DNA of 64,000 nucleotides, from assembly GCF_010993745.1 (NCBI RefSeq), contig NZ_WOTN01000002.1, positions 1,426,001 through 1,490,000 on the forward strand, in the 5' to 3' direction. Each line of letters starts with the position of its first letter. Position 1 is the first letter of the stretch. Source of the stretch: Fodinicola acaciae (GTDB taxonomy: Bacteria; Actinomycetota; Actinomycetes; Mycobacteriales; HKI-0501). The notes beneath the pieces were generated by a model, which worked only from the letters and a program-made list of their open reading frames with translations, was not told where the DNA came from and ran no database searches. Of this stretch, positions 26,340 through 34,637 are shown piece by piece. Made by a program: the position numbers and the translations under genes.

Positions 26340-27966
26340 GCACCTTGCCGGTCGTGTTGCGCGGCAGCTCCTCCAGGAAGACCACCTCGCGTGGCACCTT
26401 GTGCCGCGCGAGGTTGGCCTTCACGTACGACCGCAGCACCTCGGCATCGACCTTCGCGGTCACCACGACAAAGGCGCGCAGCCGCTGGCCGAAATCCTCG
26501 TCGGGCACGCCGATCACCGCGGCGTCGATGACGTTTTCGTGGTCGAGCAACAGGTTTTCGACCTCGATCGGATAGACGTTCTCGCCGCCGGAGACGATCA
26601 TGTCGTCGTCGCGACCGTCCACGAACAGCAGCCCCGACTCGTCGAAATGGCCGACGTCACCGCTGGAGAGCAGGCCGTCGATCACCGCCTTGTTGCCGCC
26701 GTCGGTGTAGCCGGAAAAGCTCAGGTCGCTGCCGGCGAAGATGCGGCCGGTCACGTGCGGCTCGGTGATCTGGTTGTTTTCGGTGTCATACAACCGCACC
26801 TCGCAGCCGTGCGGCGCCCTGCCGACCGTGCCGGGAGCCTGCTGCCAGTCATGCGGCGTGGCCACCGTGCACACCGCGACCTCGGTCGAACCGTAGAGAT
26901 TGTAAAGCACCGGGCCAAAACTCTTGATGACCCGGTTGCCGAGATCCGGCGACAACGCCGAGCCGGCGGCGAAAACGATCCGCAGGGCCGACGTGTCATA
27001 ACGGCGTAACACGTCAGGGCCGAGATCCATGATGCGGCTCAGCATGGTCGGTACGACGACCAGCGCCGTACATCGATATTCCTCGACCGCCTGCAGCGTC
27101 GCCTCCGGATCGAAGCGGCGGCGCAGCACGATCGTCGAGCCGAGCGCCAGGTTGAGCACGAACTGGGAGAAGCCGGTGCCGTGGAAGAGCGGCGCGGCGA
27201 TCATCGTGCATTCACCCGTACGGTAAGGAATCCGCTCGAGGAAATGCGCGGCTGCGAACGGCGACCTGATCTGCCGGGGCGCGCCTTTCGGCGTGCCGGT
27301 GGTGCCGCTGGTGAGCAACACGAGACCACCGGGAGCCGGCGGCACCGGCACCGGTTTGTCACTGCTGTTAGCAATGAGGTCGTCGAGGGTTGTCACGCGT
27401 ACGGCCAGTTCGTCGTCGTCGGCCCACGCGAGAAACCGCCTTACGCCACCGGGAAGGTGATCGATGACGCCGGCGAACTCCTGGTCGTAGACGGCCGCGC
27501 TGACGTTTTCCCGCTCGGCCACGTCGGCCAGTTGCGGCGCCGCGAAGCCGGTGTTCATCAGCAGCAGCCGTGCGCCGAGCTTGCCGGCCGCGAGCATCGC
27601 CAGCACCAGCCAGCGGTGGTCGCGGCACAGCACCGCGATGACGTCCTTTTCCGCGAGTCCGGCGTCGTGCCAGCCGCGCGCCAGCGAGTTGGCCTGCCGG
27701 TCGAGCTGGCTGTAGGTCAGCTGGCCGCGCTCGTCGACGATGGCCAGCGCGTGCGGCGTACGCTCCATCCCGATCGTCGCGGCGCCGACGATCGGACCCC
27801 AGCGGCGGGTCAGGATCATCGACCGTACGCCGTTGTCCGGCCGGGTCAGCTCGACCAGGCCCGCGCGGCGCATCACGTCGATGCTGTGCAGCGCGTTCGG
27901 CACTCGCGCCGCCATCGACGGGATGGCACGTAAGCGCGTCGGCAATCCGGAAAGGTGCGTCAACAC
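26308..27966 (-). CDS. AMP-forming acyl-CoA ligase (FadD-like)
   Basis: A 552-residue adenylate-forming enzyme. The P-loop LLTSGTTGTPKGAP, the YGSTEV motif, the hinge SGGENVYPIEVENLL and the C-terminal catalytic Lys region NTTGKVLKRKL are all present. The N-terminal 60 residues (LRAIPSMAARVPNALHSIDV onward) match mycobacterial long-chain FadD proteins. GTG at 27966 is chosen because GGGGAG lies five bases before it. It is divergent from the PHA-synthase-like gene and probably co-regulated with it. Confidence 0.9.
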   Translation of the reverse strand: MLTHLSGLPTRLRAIPSMAARVPNALHSIDVMRRAGLVELTRPDNGVRSMILTRRWGPIVGAATIGMERTPHALAIVDERGQLTYSQLDRQANSLARGWHDAGLAEKDVIAVLCRDHRWLVLAMLAAGKLGARLLLMNTGFAAPQLADVAERENVSAAVYDQEFAGVIDHLPGGVRRFLAWADDDELAVRVTTLDDLIANSSDKPVPVPPAPGGLVLLTSGTTGTPKGAPRQIRSPFAAAHFLERIPYRTGECTMIAAPLFHGTGFSQFVLNLALGSTIVLRRRFDPEATLQAVEEYRCTALVVVPTMLSRIMDLGPDVLRRYDTSALRIVFAAGSALSPDLGNRVIKSFGPVLYNLYGSTEVAVCTVATPHDWQQAPGTVGRAPHGCEVRLYDTENNQITEPHVTGRIFAGSDLSFSGYTDGGNKAVIDGLLSSGDVGHFDESGLLFVDGRDDDMIVSGGENVYPIEVENLLLDHENVIDAAVIGVPDEDFGQRLRAFVVVTAKVDAEVLRSYVKANLARHKVPREVVFLEELPRNTTGKVLKRKLAEYDA

Positions 27967-27992
27967 AGGCACTCCCCGCCCTCGGCTTCGCC

Positions 27993-28017
27993 TTGACATT
28001 ACCGGCTGTACCGTCAA
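27993..28017. promoter_or_regulatory. Shared dyad between divergent acyl-CoA ligase and PhaC-like genes
   Basis: TTGAC at 27993-27997 and GTCAA at 28013-28017 are 15 bases apart. TTGACA on the plus strand and TTGACG on the minus strand could be the two -35 boxes, so one factor could control both promoters. No clear -10 box is seen for either direction. Confidence 0.4.
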
Positions 28018-28053
28018 CACAGGCAGCCGGTTTGCAGACTTGTGGAGAGCCCG

Positions 28054-29256
28054 ATGACGATGATCCCGACGCCGGATCAACTGCTGAAGGCGACCGGCAA
28101 CCTGTCGGCGATGGTCTCCGGCAGCGGCCTGGCCGACACCCGGCCGGTGCCGCGGATGCTGATCGACTCCGGCCCCAAGCGCTCGGTCTATCGGCTGGCC
28201 CCCGGCCGCGAGCCGGTCGACACCGATCCGGTGCTGCTCGTGCCGCCGCTGGCCGTGCCGGCCTTCTGCTTCGACCTGCGCCGCGGCTGCAGCCTCGCCG
28301 AGCACCTGGTCGACGGCGGCCGCCGCGCGTACCAGCTGGACTACGGCAGCATCGCGTTCTCCGACCGCCGCCTGGGGATCGAGCACTGGATCGACGAGGT
28401 GCTGCCGCGCGCGATCAGCGCGGTGAGCGCCGACGCCGGCGGCCGGCCCGTGCACCTCGTGTCGTGGTGCCTCGGCGGGATCTTCTCGCTGCTGACCGCC
28501 GCTGACCAGCCGAAGCTGCCGATCGCCTCGATCACCGCCGTGGCCAGTCCGATCGACTTCACCGCGATCCCGCTGGTCGCGCCGGCCCGTCCGCTCATCG
28601 ACGTGGCCAACGGCCACGCCTTCACCGCGCTCTACCGGCTGCTCGGCGGCGCGCCGGCGCCGCTGGTCAGGCGGGTCTTCCAGCTGACCGGCATCGACAA
28701 GTACGTGACCAAGCCGCTGGCCATCCTGACCCACCTCGACGACACCGAATACCTCGCCCAGATCGAGGCGGTCGACCGGTTCACCGCCAACATGGCCGCC
28801 TATCCGGGCCGTACGTTCGGCCAGATGTATCACCGGTTCTTCCGGTCCAACGACCTCGCCGACGGCGTGCTCGACCTGGAGGGCCGGCTGATCTCGCTGG
28901 CCGAGGTGCGCGTGCCGGTGCTGGTGGTCGCCGGAGCGGCCGACACGATCGCGCCGCAGCTGGCCGTGCACCGGATCGTCGACGTGCTGACCGGCGCGGC
29001 GGACGTACGCTTCGAGGTCGCGCCGGGCGGCCACCTCGGCGTCCTCACCGGCCGGCGCTCGCGCGAGACCACCTGGAAGCTGATCGACGCGTTCGTCGAC
29101 GAGCTGATGGCCGCACCACCACCTCCGAAGAAAGCCGCCGTCGCGAAGAAGACCATGGCGAAGAAGGCCAGTGTCGCGAAGAAGACTCCGGCGAAGAAAA
29201 CCGCGGCTGCCAAGAAAACCACGGCGCCCCGCAAACGGACACCACCGCGAGGGTGA
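28054..29256 (+). CDS. PHA-synthase-like alpha/beta hydrolase with a histone-H1-like Lys/Ala tail
   Basis: A 400-residue protein. Residues 1-355 are an alpha/beta hydrolase with a PhaC-type box SWCLGG, nucleophile Cys139, Asp297 in GAADTIAP and His327 in PGGHLGV, giving the Cys-Asp-His triad of polyhydroxyalkanoate synthases. Residues 356-400 are a low-complexity tail of AKK-type repeats with Pro, Thr and Arg, like histone H1 or the nucleoid-binding tails of phasins PhaF and PhaM. The core is shorter than typical PhaC (about 350-590), so another acyltransferase is possible. ATG at 28054 follows GGAGAG. It is divergent from an acyl-CoA ligase that could supply substrate. Confidence 0.78.
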   Translation: MTMIPTPDQLLKATGNLSAMVSGSGLADTRPVPRMLIDSGPKRSVYRLAPGREPVDTDPVLLVPPLAVPAFCFDLRRGCSLAEHLVDGGRRAYQLDYGSIAFSDRRLGIEHWIDEVLPRAISAVSADAGGRPVHLVSWCLGGIFSLLTAADQPKLPIASITAVASPIDFTAIPLVAPARPLIDVANGHAFTALYRLLGGAPAPLVRRVFQLTGIDKYVTKPLAILTHLDDTEYLAQIEAVDRFTANMAAYPGRTFGQMYHRFFRSNDLADGVLDLEGRLISLAEVRVPVLVVAGAADTIAPQLAVHRIVDVLTGAADVRFEVAPGGHLGVLTGRRSRETTWKLIDAFVDELMAAPPPPKKAAVAKKTMAKKASVAKKTPAKKTAAAKKTTAPRKRTPPRG

Positions 29257-29403
29257 TGGTTTACGGCCGTCGAATGTCACTCTCGGCGCGGTCCGGTCCG
29301 CCGGAAGACGGAGACGGGGCCGTCTGGTGGCGGTCGGTGGTGCGCTTGGCGAGCGGTGTGACCGGTGTTGTGATGGCATAGCCTCCGGGTGAGAGGAGGC
29401 CGC

Positions 29404-30063
29404 GTGATCCGGGTCGTGGTGGTGGATGACGAGGCGCTGGTACGGACCGGGTTCAGCCACATCCTGTCCGCGGCCGGCGACATCGAGGTGGTCGGCGCGG
29501 TCGGCGGCGCGGAGGCGCTGGCCGAGGTCCGCGAGCGGCGGCCCGACCTGGTGTTGCTCGACATCCGGATGCCGGACGTCGACGGCCTGACCGTGTTGCG
29601 GCAGATCCGCGCGCTGCCGGAGCCGCCGGTGGTGGCGATGCTGACGACCTTCGACGCCGACGAATACGTGGCGACCGCGCTGCGTACCGGCGCCAGCGGC
29701 TTCCTGCTCAAGGACACCGAGCCGACGCAGATCGCGCACCTGGTGCGCACGCTCGCCGGCGGCGAGGTCGTACTTTCCAGCAAAGTCACCAAAACCGTGG
29801 TCGACGGCTTTCTCGGCACCGAGGTCGACGCGCAGACCGCCGGCCGGCTGCGCCGGCTCAGCGAACGCGAACACGACGTGTTGCTGCTGATCGCCGAAGG
29901 CCTGCCAAACGCCGACATCGGCGCGCGGATGCACCTCAGCGTCGGTACGGTCAAGGACCACGTGAGCGCGATTCTCACCAAGCTGGAGGTCGGCAACCGC
30001 GTGCAGGCCGCGCTGGTCGCCGAGCGCGCCGGACTTCTGCGGCAGGCCAGGGAGAAGCCGTGA
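29404..30063 (+). CDS. NarL/LuxR-family response regulator
   Basis: A 219-residue two-component regulator. The receiver domain has the phosphoacceptor Asp in LVLLDIRMPDVDG and the Thr and Lys switch residues (MLTTFD, LLKD). The C-terminal LuxR helix-turn-helix reads LSEREHDVLLLIAEGL to VGTVKDHVSAIL. The GTG start follows GAGAGGAGG. The stop overlaps the kinase start as GTGA, so the pair is coupled. Targets are unknown. Confidence 0.93.
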   Translation: MIRVVVVDDEALVRTGFSHILSAAGDIEVVGAVGGAEALAEVRERRPDLVLLDIRMPDVDGLTVLRQIRALPEPPVVAMLTTFDADEYVATALRTGASGFLLKDTEPTQIAHLVRTLAGGEVVLSSKVTKTVVDGFLGTEVDAQTAGRLRRLSEREHDVLLLIAEGLPNADIGARMHLSVGTVKDHVSAILTKLEVGNRVQAALVAERAGLLRQAREKP

Positions 30064-31154
30064 AGCGGATCCCGCCGGCGATCTGGGCCGACGCGGTCTT
30101 CCTGCTGATCGCCATCGCGGACGCCGCGATCAACCTCGACCCGGACGACCCCGGCGGCAACCTCAGCATGGCACTGGCCTGCGCCGCGCTGATCGTGCGC
30201 CGCCGCTGGTCGTTCGTCGTTTTCCTGCTGACATTGCCGGCCGCGCTGTTCTCCGCTGGCACGGCCGCGCCGCTGATCGCGCTCTACACCTTCGCGTCGC
30301 TGACCCGCCGCCGGCCGATGCTGGTTGGCTGCGTGATCGCTTTCGCGGTCTGCAACGCACTTCCGTGGCCACCACCACCTTTCCTCGCCTCCGAAGGATT
30401 CGAGACGGTCGTGACGCTCGCGTACGCGGCCGCCTTCGCCGTCGCGCCGGCGCTGCTCGGCCAGTTTGTCCAGGCCAGACGCGATCTTTCCGCGCAGCTG
30501 GCGGAGATCTCGCAGGCGCAGGAACACCAGCGGATGCTGACCACGCAGACCGTACTGGCAAAGGAACGCGCGCAGCTCGCGCGCGAAATGCACGACGTGG
30601 TGTCGCATCAGGTGAGCCTGATCGCCGTACGCGCCGGCGCGTTGCAGGTGCGTACGCGTGACGAGGAAACAAAAGAAGCCGCCACCACGATCCGCCAGCT
30701 CGCCGTCAACACGCTCGACGAGCTGCGCCACATGGTGACGGTTTTGCGTGCGTCGGGCAGCCTGCAGACCGAGCTGACGCCGCAGCCGACGCTCGGCGAG
30801 CTCCGACAGCTGATCGCCAACAGTGGCATCGAAACCGCGCTGAACGCCGATCTTCCCGACGACGTCAGCAAACCGGTGCAGCGGGCGATCTATCGTACGG
30901 TCCAGGAAGCGTTGACCAACGTACGCAAACACGCACCTGGTGCGAGCGCCACCGTCGACATCCGCGCCGAAGACGGCGACATTCGGTTGACCGTAACGAA
31001 TTCCGCGCCGACGCGGCCGACGCTGTCGCTTCCCGGCGCCGGCCACGGCCTGCTCGGCCTGCGCGAGCGAGCGGAGCTGCTCGGCGGCGAGATCAGCTCC
31101 GGCCCGACCGCGGCCGACGGATTCCAGGTGCGGCTCCGCCTGCCCTACCAATAG
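30060..31154 (+). CDS. Sensor histidine kinase (HisKA_3 type)
   Basis: A 364-residue membrane kinase. About four hydrophobic helices occupy residues 5-145. A dimerisation/phosphoacceptor helix follows with His in LAREMHDVVSHQVSLIAV, then a HATPase_c domain with the N box VQEALTNVRKHAPG and a glycine box GHGLLGLRERAELLGG. No large extracellular sensor loop is present, so it probably senses within the membrane. It is the partner of the regulator just upstream. Confidence 0.92.
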   Translation: MKRIPPAIWADAVFLLIAIADAAINLDPDDPGGNLSMALACAALIVRRRWSFVVFLLTLPAALFSAGTAAPLIALYTFASLTRRRPMLVGCVIAFAVCNALPWPPPPFLASEGFETVVTLAYAAAFAVAPALLGQFVQARRDLSAQLAEISQAQEHQRMLTTQTVLAKERAQLAREMHDVVSHQVSLIAVRAGALQVRTRDEETKEAATTIRQLAVNTLDELRHMVTVLRASGSLQTELTPQPTLGELRQLIANSGIETALNADLPDDVSKPVQRAIYRTVQEALTNVRKHAPGASATVDIRAEDGDIRLTVTNSAPTRPTLSLPGAGHGLLGLRERAELLGGEISSGPTAADGFQVRLRLPYQ

Positions 31155-31157
31155 GGC

Positions 31158-31493
31158 TTACTGGTCGATGGGTCCTCGCTTGTTGCACAGATCACCGGTG
31201 TACCAGGCATTCCGGATCACCTCAGGAGCACCGAGCGCGGTCAGCCCGGGACCAACGCACAGGAACTCGTCGGAAACGAACCGCTTGTCGATGTGGATCA
31301 CGATCAACGATCCGTCGCTGGTGCAGTGGTTGTACCAGGCCCATCCGTCGGACGAGGAGAAGCCGCACGGCTTGGACTTCGACTCGGCCGCCGCGGCGGC
31401 TGTGGCGGTGACGCCGGTGGTCGCGCTGACCGCGAACGCCGTCGCGGCCAGCAACGCAAGGGCGCGCCGGCGCGCATTCGACTTGATTCTCAT
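31158..31493 (-). CDS. Small secreted Cys-containing protein, DUF6355-like, copy 2
   Basis: A 111-residue exported protein. A basic N-terminus, a hydrophobic run and an Ala-rich cleavage region (TATAAAAAE) make a clear Sec signal peptide. The mature part of about 70 residues carries CGFSSSDGWAWYNHCTSDG, then CVGPGLTALG and IRNAWYTGDLC, giving four cysteines for two likely disulfides. The adjacent gene is a paralogue. I recognise it as DUF6355-like, a family of unknown role. It is convergent with the histidine kinase gene, three bases away. Confidence 0.8.
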   Translation of the reverse strand: MRIKSNARRRALALLAATAFAVSATTGVTATAAAAAESKSKPCGFSSSDGWAWYNHCTSDGSLIVIHIDKRFVSDEFLCVGPGLTALGAPEVIRNAWYTGDLCNKRGPIDQ

Positions 31494-31529
31494 GTCCTTG
31501 CCGCTTTCTGCTCGGTTTGACGTACGCAG

Positions 31530-31820
31530 CTATGCGTGATTGCAAAGATCGCCGGTGTAGTACGCGTTGCGGATGAGCGAACTCGAACCCAGGATCGTCA
31601 GGCCCGGACCGACGCAGTCGTAGCGGTCCTGGAGGACGGGATAGTCGATCTTGATCCAGATCCACGAGCCGTCGCTGGTGCAGTGGTTGTACCAGGCGTG
31701 GCCTTCGGATTCGGAATAGCCACACGGCTTGGCCGCCGACGCCGCGGAGACGTTGCCGGTGGCCATCGCCACGGCCAGCAGCGCGACCGCGCCGATTCTG
31801 ACCAGGATGCCTCTTCTCAT
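31530..31820 (-). CDS. Small secreted Cys-containing protein, DUF6355-like, copy 1
   Basis: A 96-residue exported protein with a signal peptide (basic start, hydrophobic core, SAASAA before the mature part). The mature domain has the same four-cysteine pattern as its neighbour: CGYSESEGHAWYNHCTSDG, YDCVGPGLTILG and IRNAYYTGDLC. The two form a tandem duplication with diverged signal peptides and are probably co-transcribed. The function is unknown; the location between two two-component systems may make them regulated outputs or signals. Confidence 0.8.
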   Translation of the reverse strand: MRRGILVRIGAVALLAVAMATGNVSAASAAKPCGYSESEGHAWYNHCTSDGSWIWIKIDYPVLQDRYDCVGPGLTILGSSSLIRNAYYTGDLCNHA

Positions 31821-32003
31821 GGCCCTCGCTTCCCTCGGTCCTGCCCTGAGGCGGACAACCATAGGCAAAGGCACTAATTTTTCGCTAAGTGTATGTAAGG
31901 CCTCTCTTGCCGGGGCGGCGCAGCAGCCACCCCGCACCGATGACCGCGAGCGCGCTCAGCGAGACCGATGGCGGCGCTCGTCGCCGTGCATTGGTTGCGG
32001 CTG

Positions 32004-32636
32004 CTACGCGACGAGGCCGTTTTCCCAGGCCCAGGCGGCGACGGCGGTGCGGTTACGCACGTCCAGCTTGCGTTGCAGGCTGGCGACGTGTGTTTTCACC
32101 GTACCGAGCGCGATGAACAGCTCGGCGGCGATGTCGGCGTTGGTCTTGCCGCGCGCCACCAGCCGCAACACGTCGGTCTCGCGCTCGGTCAGGCTTTCCG
32201 GCAGCGACGGCGGCCGGCCGGACGGCTTGGTGATGTGCTTCAGCAGTCGTACGGTCACCGACGGGCTGATCAGCGTGTCGCCGCTGACCGCGGCGCGTAC
32301 GGCCTCGACCAGCAGGGCCGGTCCGGCGTCTTTCAGCAGGAATCCGCAGGCACCGTTGCGCAGCGCGGCATAGACGTATTCGTCGAGGTCGAAGGTCGTC
32401 ACGACGACCACTCGCATCGTGTCGGCGAGCAGCCTGGTCACCTCCAGGCCGTCGAGGCGTGGCATGCGGATGTCGGCGAGCACGACATCCGGCTGCAACC
32501 GGCGTGCCAGCTCGACCGCCTCGGCGCCGTCCGATGCCTCGCCGACCACCTCGATATCGGCCTGAGCGTTGAGAATCATGGCGAAACCGCTGCGTACCAT
32601 CTCCTGGTCGTCGGCGACCACCACACGGATGTTCAT
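32004..32636 (-). CDS. NarL/LuxR-family response regulator
   Basis: A 210-residue regulator with a receiver domain (phosphoacceptor Asp in VVLADIRMPRLDG, Lys in LLKDAG) and a C-terminal LuxR domain (LTERETDVLRLVARGKTNAD then LGTVKTHVASLQRKL). The ATG overlaps the kinase stop by four bases. It is a paralogue of the regulator at 29404 but on the opposite strand, so the two systems face each other across the DUF6355-like pair. Confidence 0.93.
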   Translation of the reverse strand: MNIRVVVADDQEMVRSGFAMILNAQADIEVVGEASDGAEAVELARRLQPDVVLADIRMPRLDGLEVTRLLADTMRVVVVTTFDLDEYVYAALRNGACGFLLKDAGPALLVEAVRAAVSGDTLISPSVTVRLLKHITKPSGRPPSLPESLTERETDVLRLVARGKTNADIAAELFIALGTVKTHVASLQRKLDVRNRTAVAAWAWENGLVA

Positions 32637-33787
32637 GCGTCCTCCACCGGCAGTGTCGCGGCCACGCGCCAGCCGATCGCCGACGGACCGGCGGCGAGCG
32701 TGCCGCCGACCGCCTCGACCCGCTCGGTCAACCCGATCAGGCCGAAGCCACCGCGTGCCGGCTCGGCGGCGCGTACGCCGTCGTTTTCCACCGCCACCTC
32801 CAGATCGCCGCCAGATCTGGCCAGCCGAATGTCCACAGTGGACGCTTCCGGCGCGTGCCGGCGTACGTTTGTCAGCGCTTCCAACACGATCCGGTATGCG
32901 GACGTGGTGACCTCCGGCGGCAGCCGATCGTCCACATCGGGCTCGACGGTCAGGACGGCGACGGTTTTTCCGGTGCTGGAAAAGCGTTCGACCATCTCCG
33001 GCAGGTCGGACAGGCCGTGCGGCAGCGTCGCCTCCTCCGGCGCCTCGCGCAGCATGCCGACCGTACGCCGCAGGGAGGCCAGCGCGGCGGTGCCGGCCTC
33101 CTCGATCTTTTGCAGCGCCTGCACGGCAAGCGCCGGGTCGGTCTGCGCGACGACCTGCGATGCCTGTGCCTGCACCACGATCCCGCTGACGTGATGCGCG
33201 ACGAAGTCGTGCAGGTCGCGCGCCAGCTCCAGCCGTTGCGCGTGCCGGAGGGCGGCCAGTGACCGTACGCGCTGATTGTCCTGCGTACGCAGGTAAAGCC
33301 CGACCAGCGCGGCGATGATCGCGCCGAGCAGCCACATCATCATGCTGCTGAGGATCGAGATCAGATCGGTCTGCGGCGTCATCGTCAGCACGCGCGGCGG
33401 CAGCAGCACGGCGGCGAGCGTCGTCAGGCCGACGCATACGACACGTATCCAGCCGCTCAGCCAGCGCATGCCGCAGAGGAGGTATGCGAGCAGGCCGGCG
33501 GTCTCCGCGAACGGCGCCGCGTTGACCGACGGCCGGAGCGTGAGGATGACCGCGCTCACCGCGATCGAGAAGCCGGCGGCGACCGCGGTCAGGGCCGGCA
33601 GCCAGCGCCGGCTGTCCGGCCAGCCGAGCGCCAGGCCGACCAGGCTGGCCGCCGCGACCAGCGTCGACACCAGCGGCAGCCCGTACGGCCGGCCGGCGAA
33701 CGGCGCCGAGGTGTACGCGCTGTCGAAGGCCACCAGGACCACCAGCGCGACACAGATCCCGCCGGCCAGCCGCCACGTCCGTCCCAC
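32633..33787 (-). CDS. Sensor histidine kinase (HisKA_3 type)
   Basis: A 384-residue membrane kinase with about six hydrophobic helices in residues 5-165, a phosphoacceptor helix LARDLHDFVAHHVSGIVVQ and a HATPase_c domain (VLEALTNVRRHAPEA, then GGFGLIGLTERVEAVGG). It lacks a large extracellular loop. It precedes and overlaps its response regulator. Confidence 0.92.
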   Translation of the reverse strand: MGRTWRLAGGICVALVVLVAFDSAYTSAPFAGRPYGLPLVSTLVAAASLVGLALGWPDSRRWLPALTAVAAGFSIAVSAVILTLRPSVNAAPFAETAGLLAYLLCGMRWLSGWIRVVCVGLTTLAAVLLPPRVLTMTPQTDLISILSSMMMWLLGAIIAALVGLYLRTQDNQRVRSLAALRHAQRLELARDLHDFVAHHVSGIVVQAQASQVVAQTDPALAVQALQKIEEAGTAALASLRRTVGMLREAPEEATLPHGLSDLPEMVERFSSTGKTVAVLTVEPDVDDRLPPEVTTSAYRIVLEALTNVRRHAPEASTVDIRLARSGGDLEVAVENDGVRAAEPARGGFGLIGLTERVEAVGGTLAAGPSAIGWRVAATLPVEDA

Positions 33788-33894
33788 GCGCCGAGCCTAC
33801 GGTCCCACCGGCGCCGCGCACCTCAGCCAAAAGACAGACGCCGCCTTTGGTCCCCTTTCCCATAGCCCCCAGCCACCCACGCCAAAACCGCGCC

Positions 33895-33919
33895 GACGCA
33901 ATCGGATTCCGATTGCGTC
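33895..33919 (-). terminator. Perfect palindrome after the methyltransferase gene
   Basis: GACGCAATCGGA pairs with TCCGATTGCGTC around a single T. It lies 16 bases past the methyltransferase stop codon on that strand. The inner 17 bp, CAATCGGATTCCGATTG, recurs at 50610-50626, also at the end of a gene, so it may be a small repeat used as a terminator. Confidence 0.55.
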
Positions 33920-33934
33920 GTCGGCCGCGCCGGG

Positions 33935-34558
33935 TCAGAGCGCGTCGTGGCCGACGAAGGTGAACATCCGCTCGCCGGTCACCAGCGGCCGCGGCGTGCC
34001 GGTGAACCGGTGCATCGCGACGCCATAGCCACCGGCCGGACCGCTGACCCAGCGCAGCTCGAAGCCGGCCTCCTCGAACCACCGGCAGATCGTCGGCACC
34101 AGGTCCGGCTCGCGGCGGTGGCGTGTCCAGATCACCGAGCCGCCGGTGCGGCACAGCTGGTCGAGGCAGCCGACCGCCTGCCGGATGTCGTCCTCGGTGA
34201 TGTTGCCGAAGATGCCGCAGGCGATGACCAGGTCGGCCGGTGCGAAACCGGCGTACTGGTCGAGCAGCGACGCGTCGCCGGTCACCACCTCGACGGCGGG
34301 CGGCGCCTTCCGTCCCGCGTACGCGGCAAGCTCCGGATCGAGCTCGACGAGCCGGGCACGTACGTCCTCGCGCCGCGGATGGTGCGCCAACACCTCCAGG
34401 AGATCACGGCCCTGGCCAGCGCAAATGCTGACCGCGGTAAGTGGGCCGGGTGGCGCGGTGTCCAGCACCTCGCGGATCCGCTCCCGCACGATCCGCAGCC
34501 GCTGCGAGAGGTGTGAGTCGGGCTCGTCGTACGCGCGATGCCACTCGCTCCAATCCAT
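33935..34558 (-). CDS. Class I SAM-dependent methyltransferase-like protein
   Basis: A 207-residue protein with a Rossmann methyltransferase pattern: motif I VSICAGQGRDLLEV, the acidic end of strand two in ARLVELDPEL, EVVTGDAS, and ADLVIACGIFGNI near motif IV. The motif I form CAGQGRD replaces the usual GxGxG. The substrate is unknown. It is divergent from the DUF4188 gene, and the two share a region with a strong dyad. Confidence 0.78.
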   Translation of the reverse strand: MDWSEWHRAYDEPDSHLSQRLRIVRERIREVLDTAPPGPLTAVSICAGQGRDLLEVLAHHPRREDVRARLVELDPELAAYAGRKAPPAVEVVTGDASLLDQYAGFAPADLVIACGIFGNITEDDIRQAVGCLDQLCRTGGSVIWTRHRREPDLVPTICRWFEEAGFELRWVSGPAGGYGVAMHRFTGTPRPLVTGERMFTFVGHDAL

Positions 34559-34575
34559 GCCCGCACCATAGCCGC

Positions 34576-34626
34576 TTGACACATGGACAGTGTCGCTATC
34601 TAATAATGGACAGCGACACTATCCAT
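34576..34626 (+). promoter_or_regulatory. Promoter with 15-bp inverted repeats upstream of DUF4188
   Basis: TTGACA at 34576-34581 and TCTAAT at 34599-34604, 17 bases apart, form a good sigma-70-type promoter. Two 15-base arms, ATGGACAGTGTCGCT (34583-34597) and AGCGACACTATCCAT (34612-34626), are complementary except at one position and flank the -10 box. This is a strong repressor-site candidate, but no regulator gene is adjacent. Confidence 0.7.
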
Positions 34627-34637
34627 TGGAGGCGAGT

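Noticed and set aside
26308-29961. 1217-residue minus-strand frame covering the acyl-CoA ligase and beyond
   Set aside because: Only the part up to 27966 has family motifs and a ribosome site. The extension is antisense to the PhaC-like gene and has no recognisable domain.
31868-31990. Minus-strand peptide ending in a helix and basic tail (VSLSALAVIGAGWLLRRPGK)
   Set aside because: It looks like the end of a membrane protein, but only about 37 codons are open and no start is seen. At most it is a remnant.
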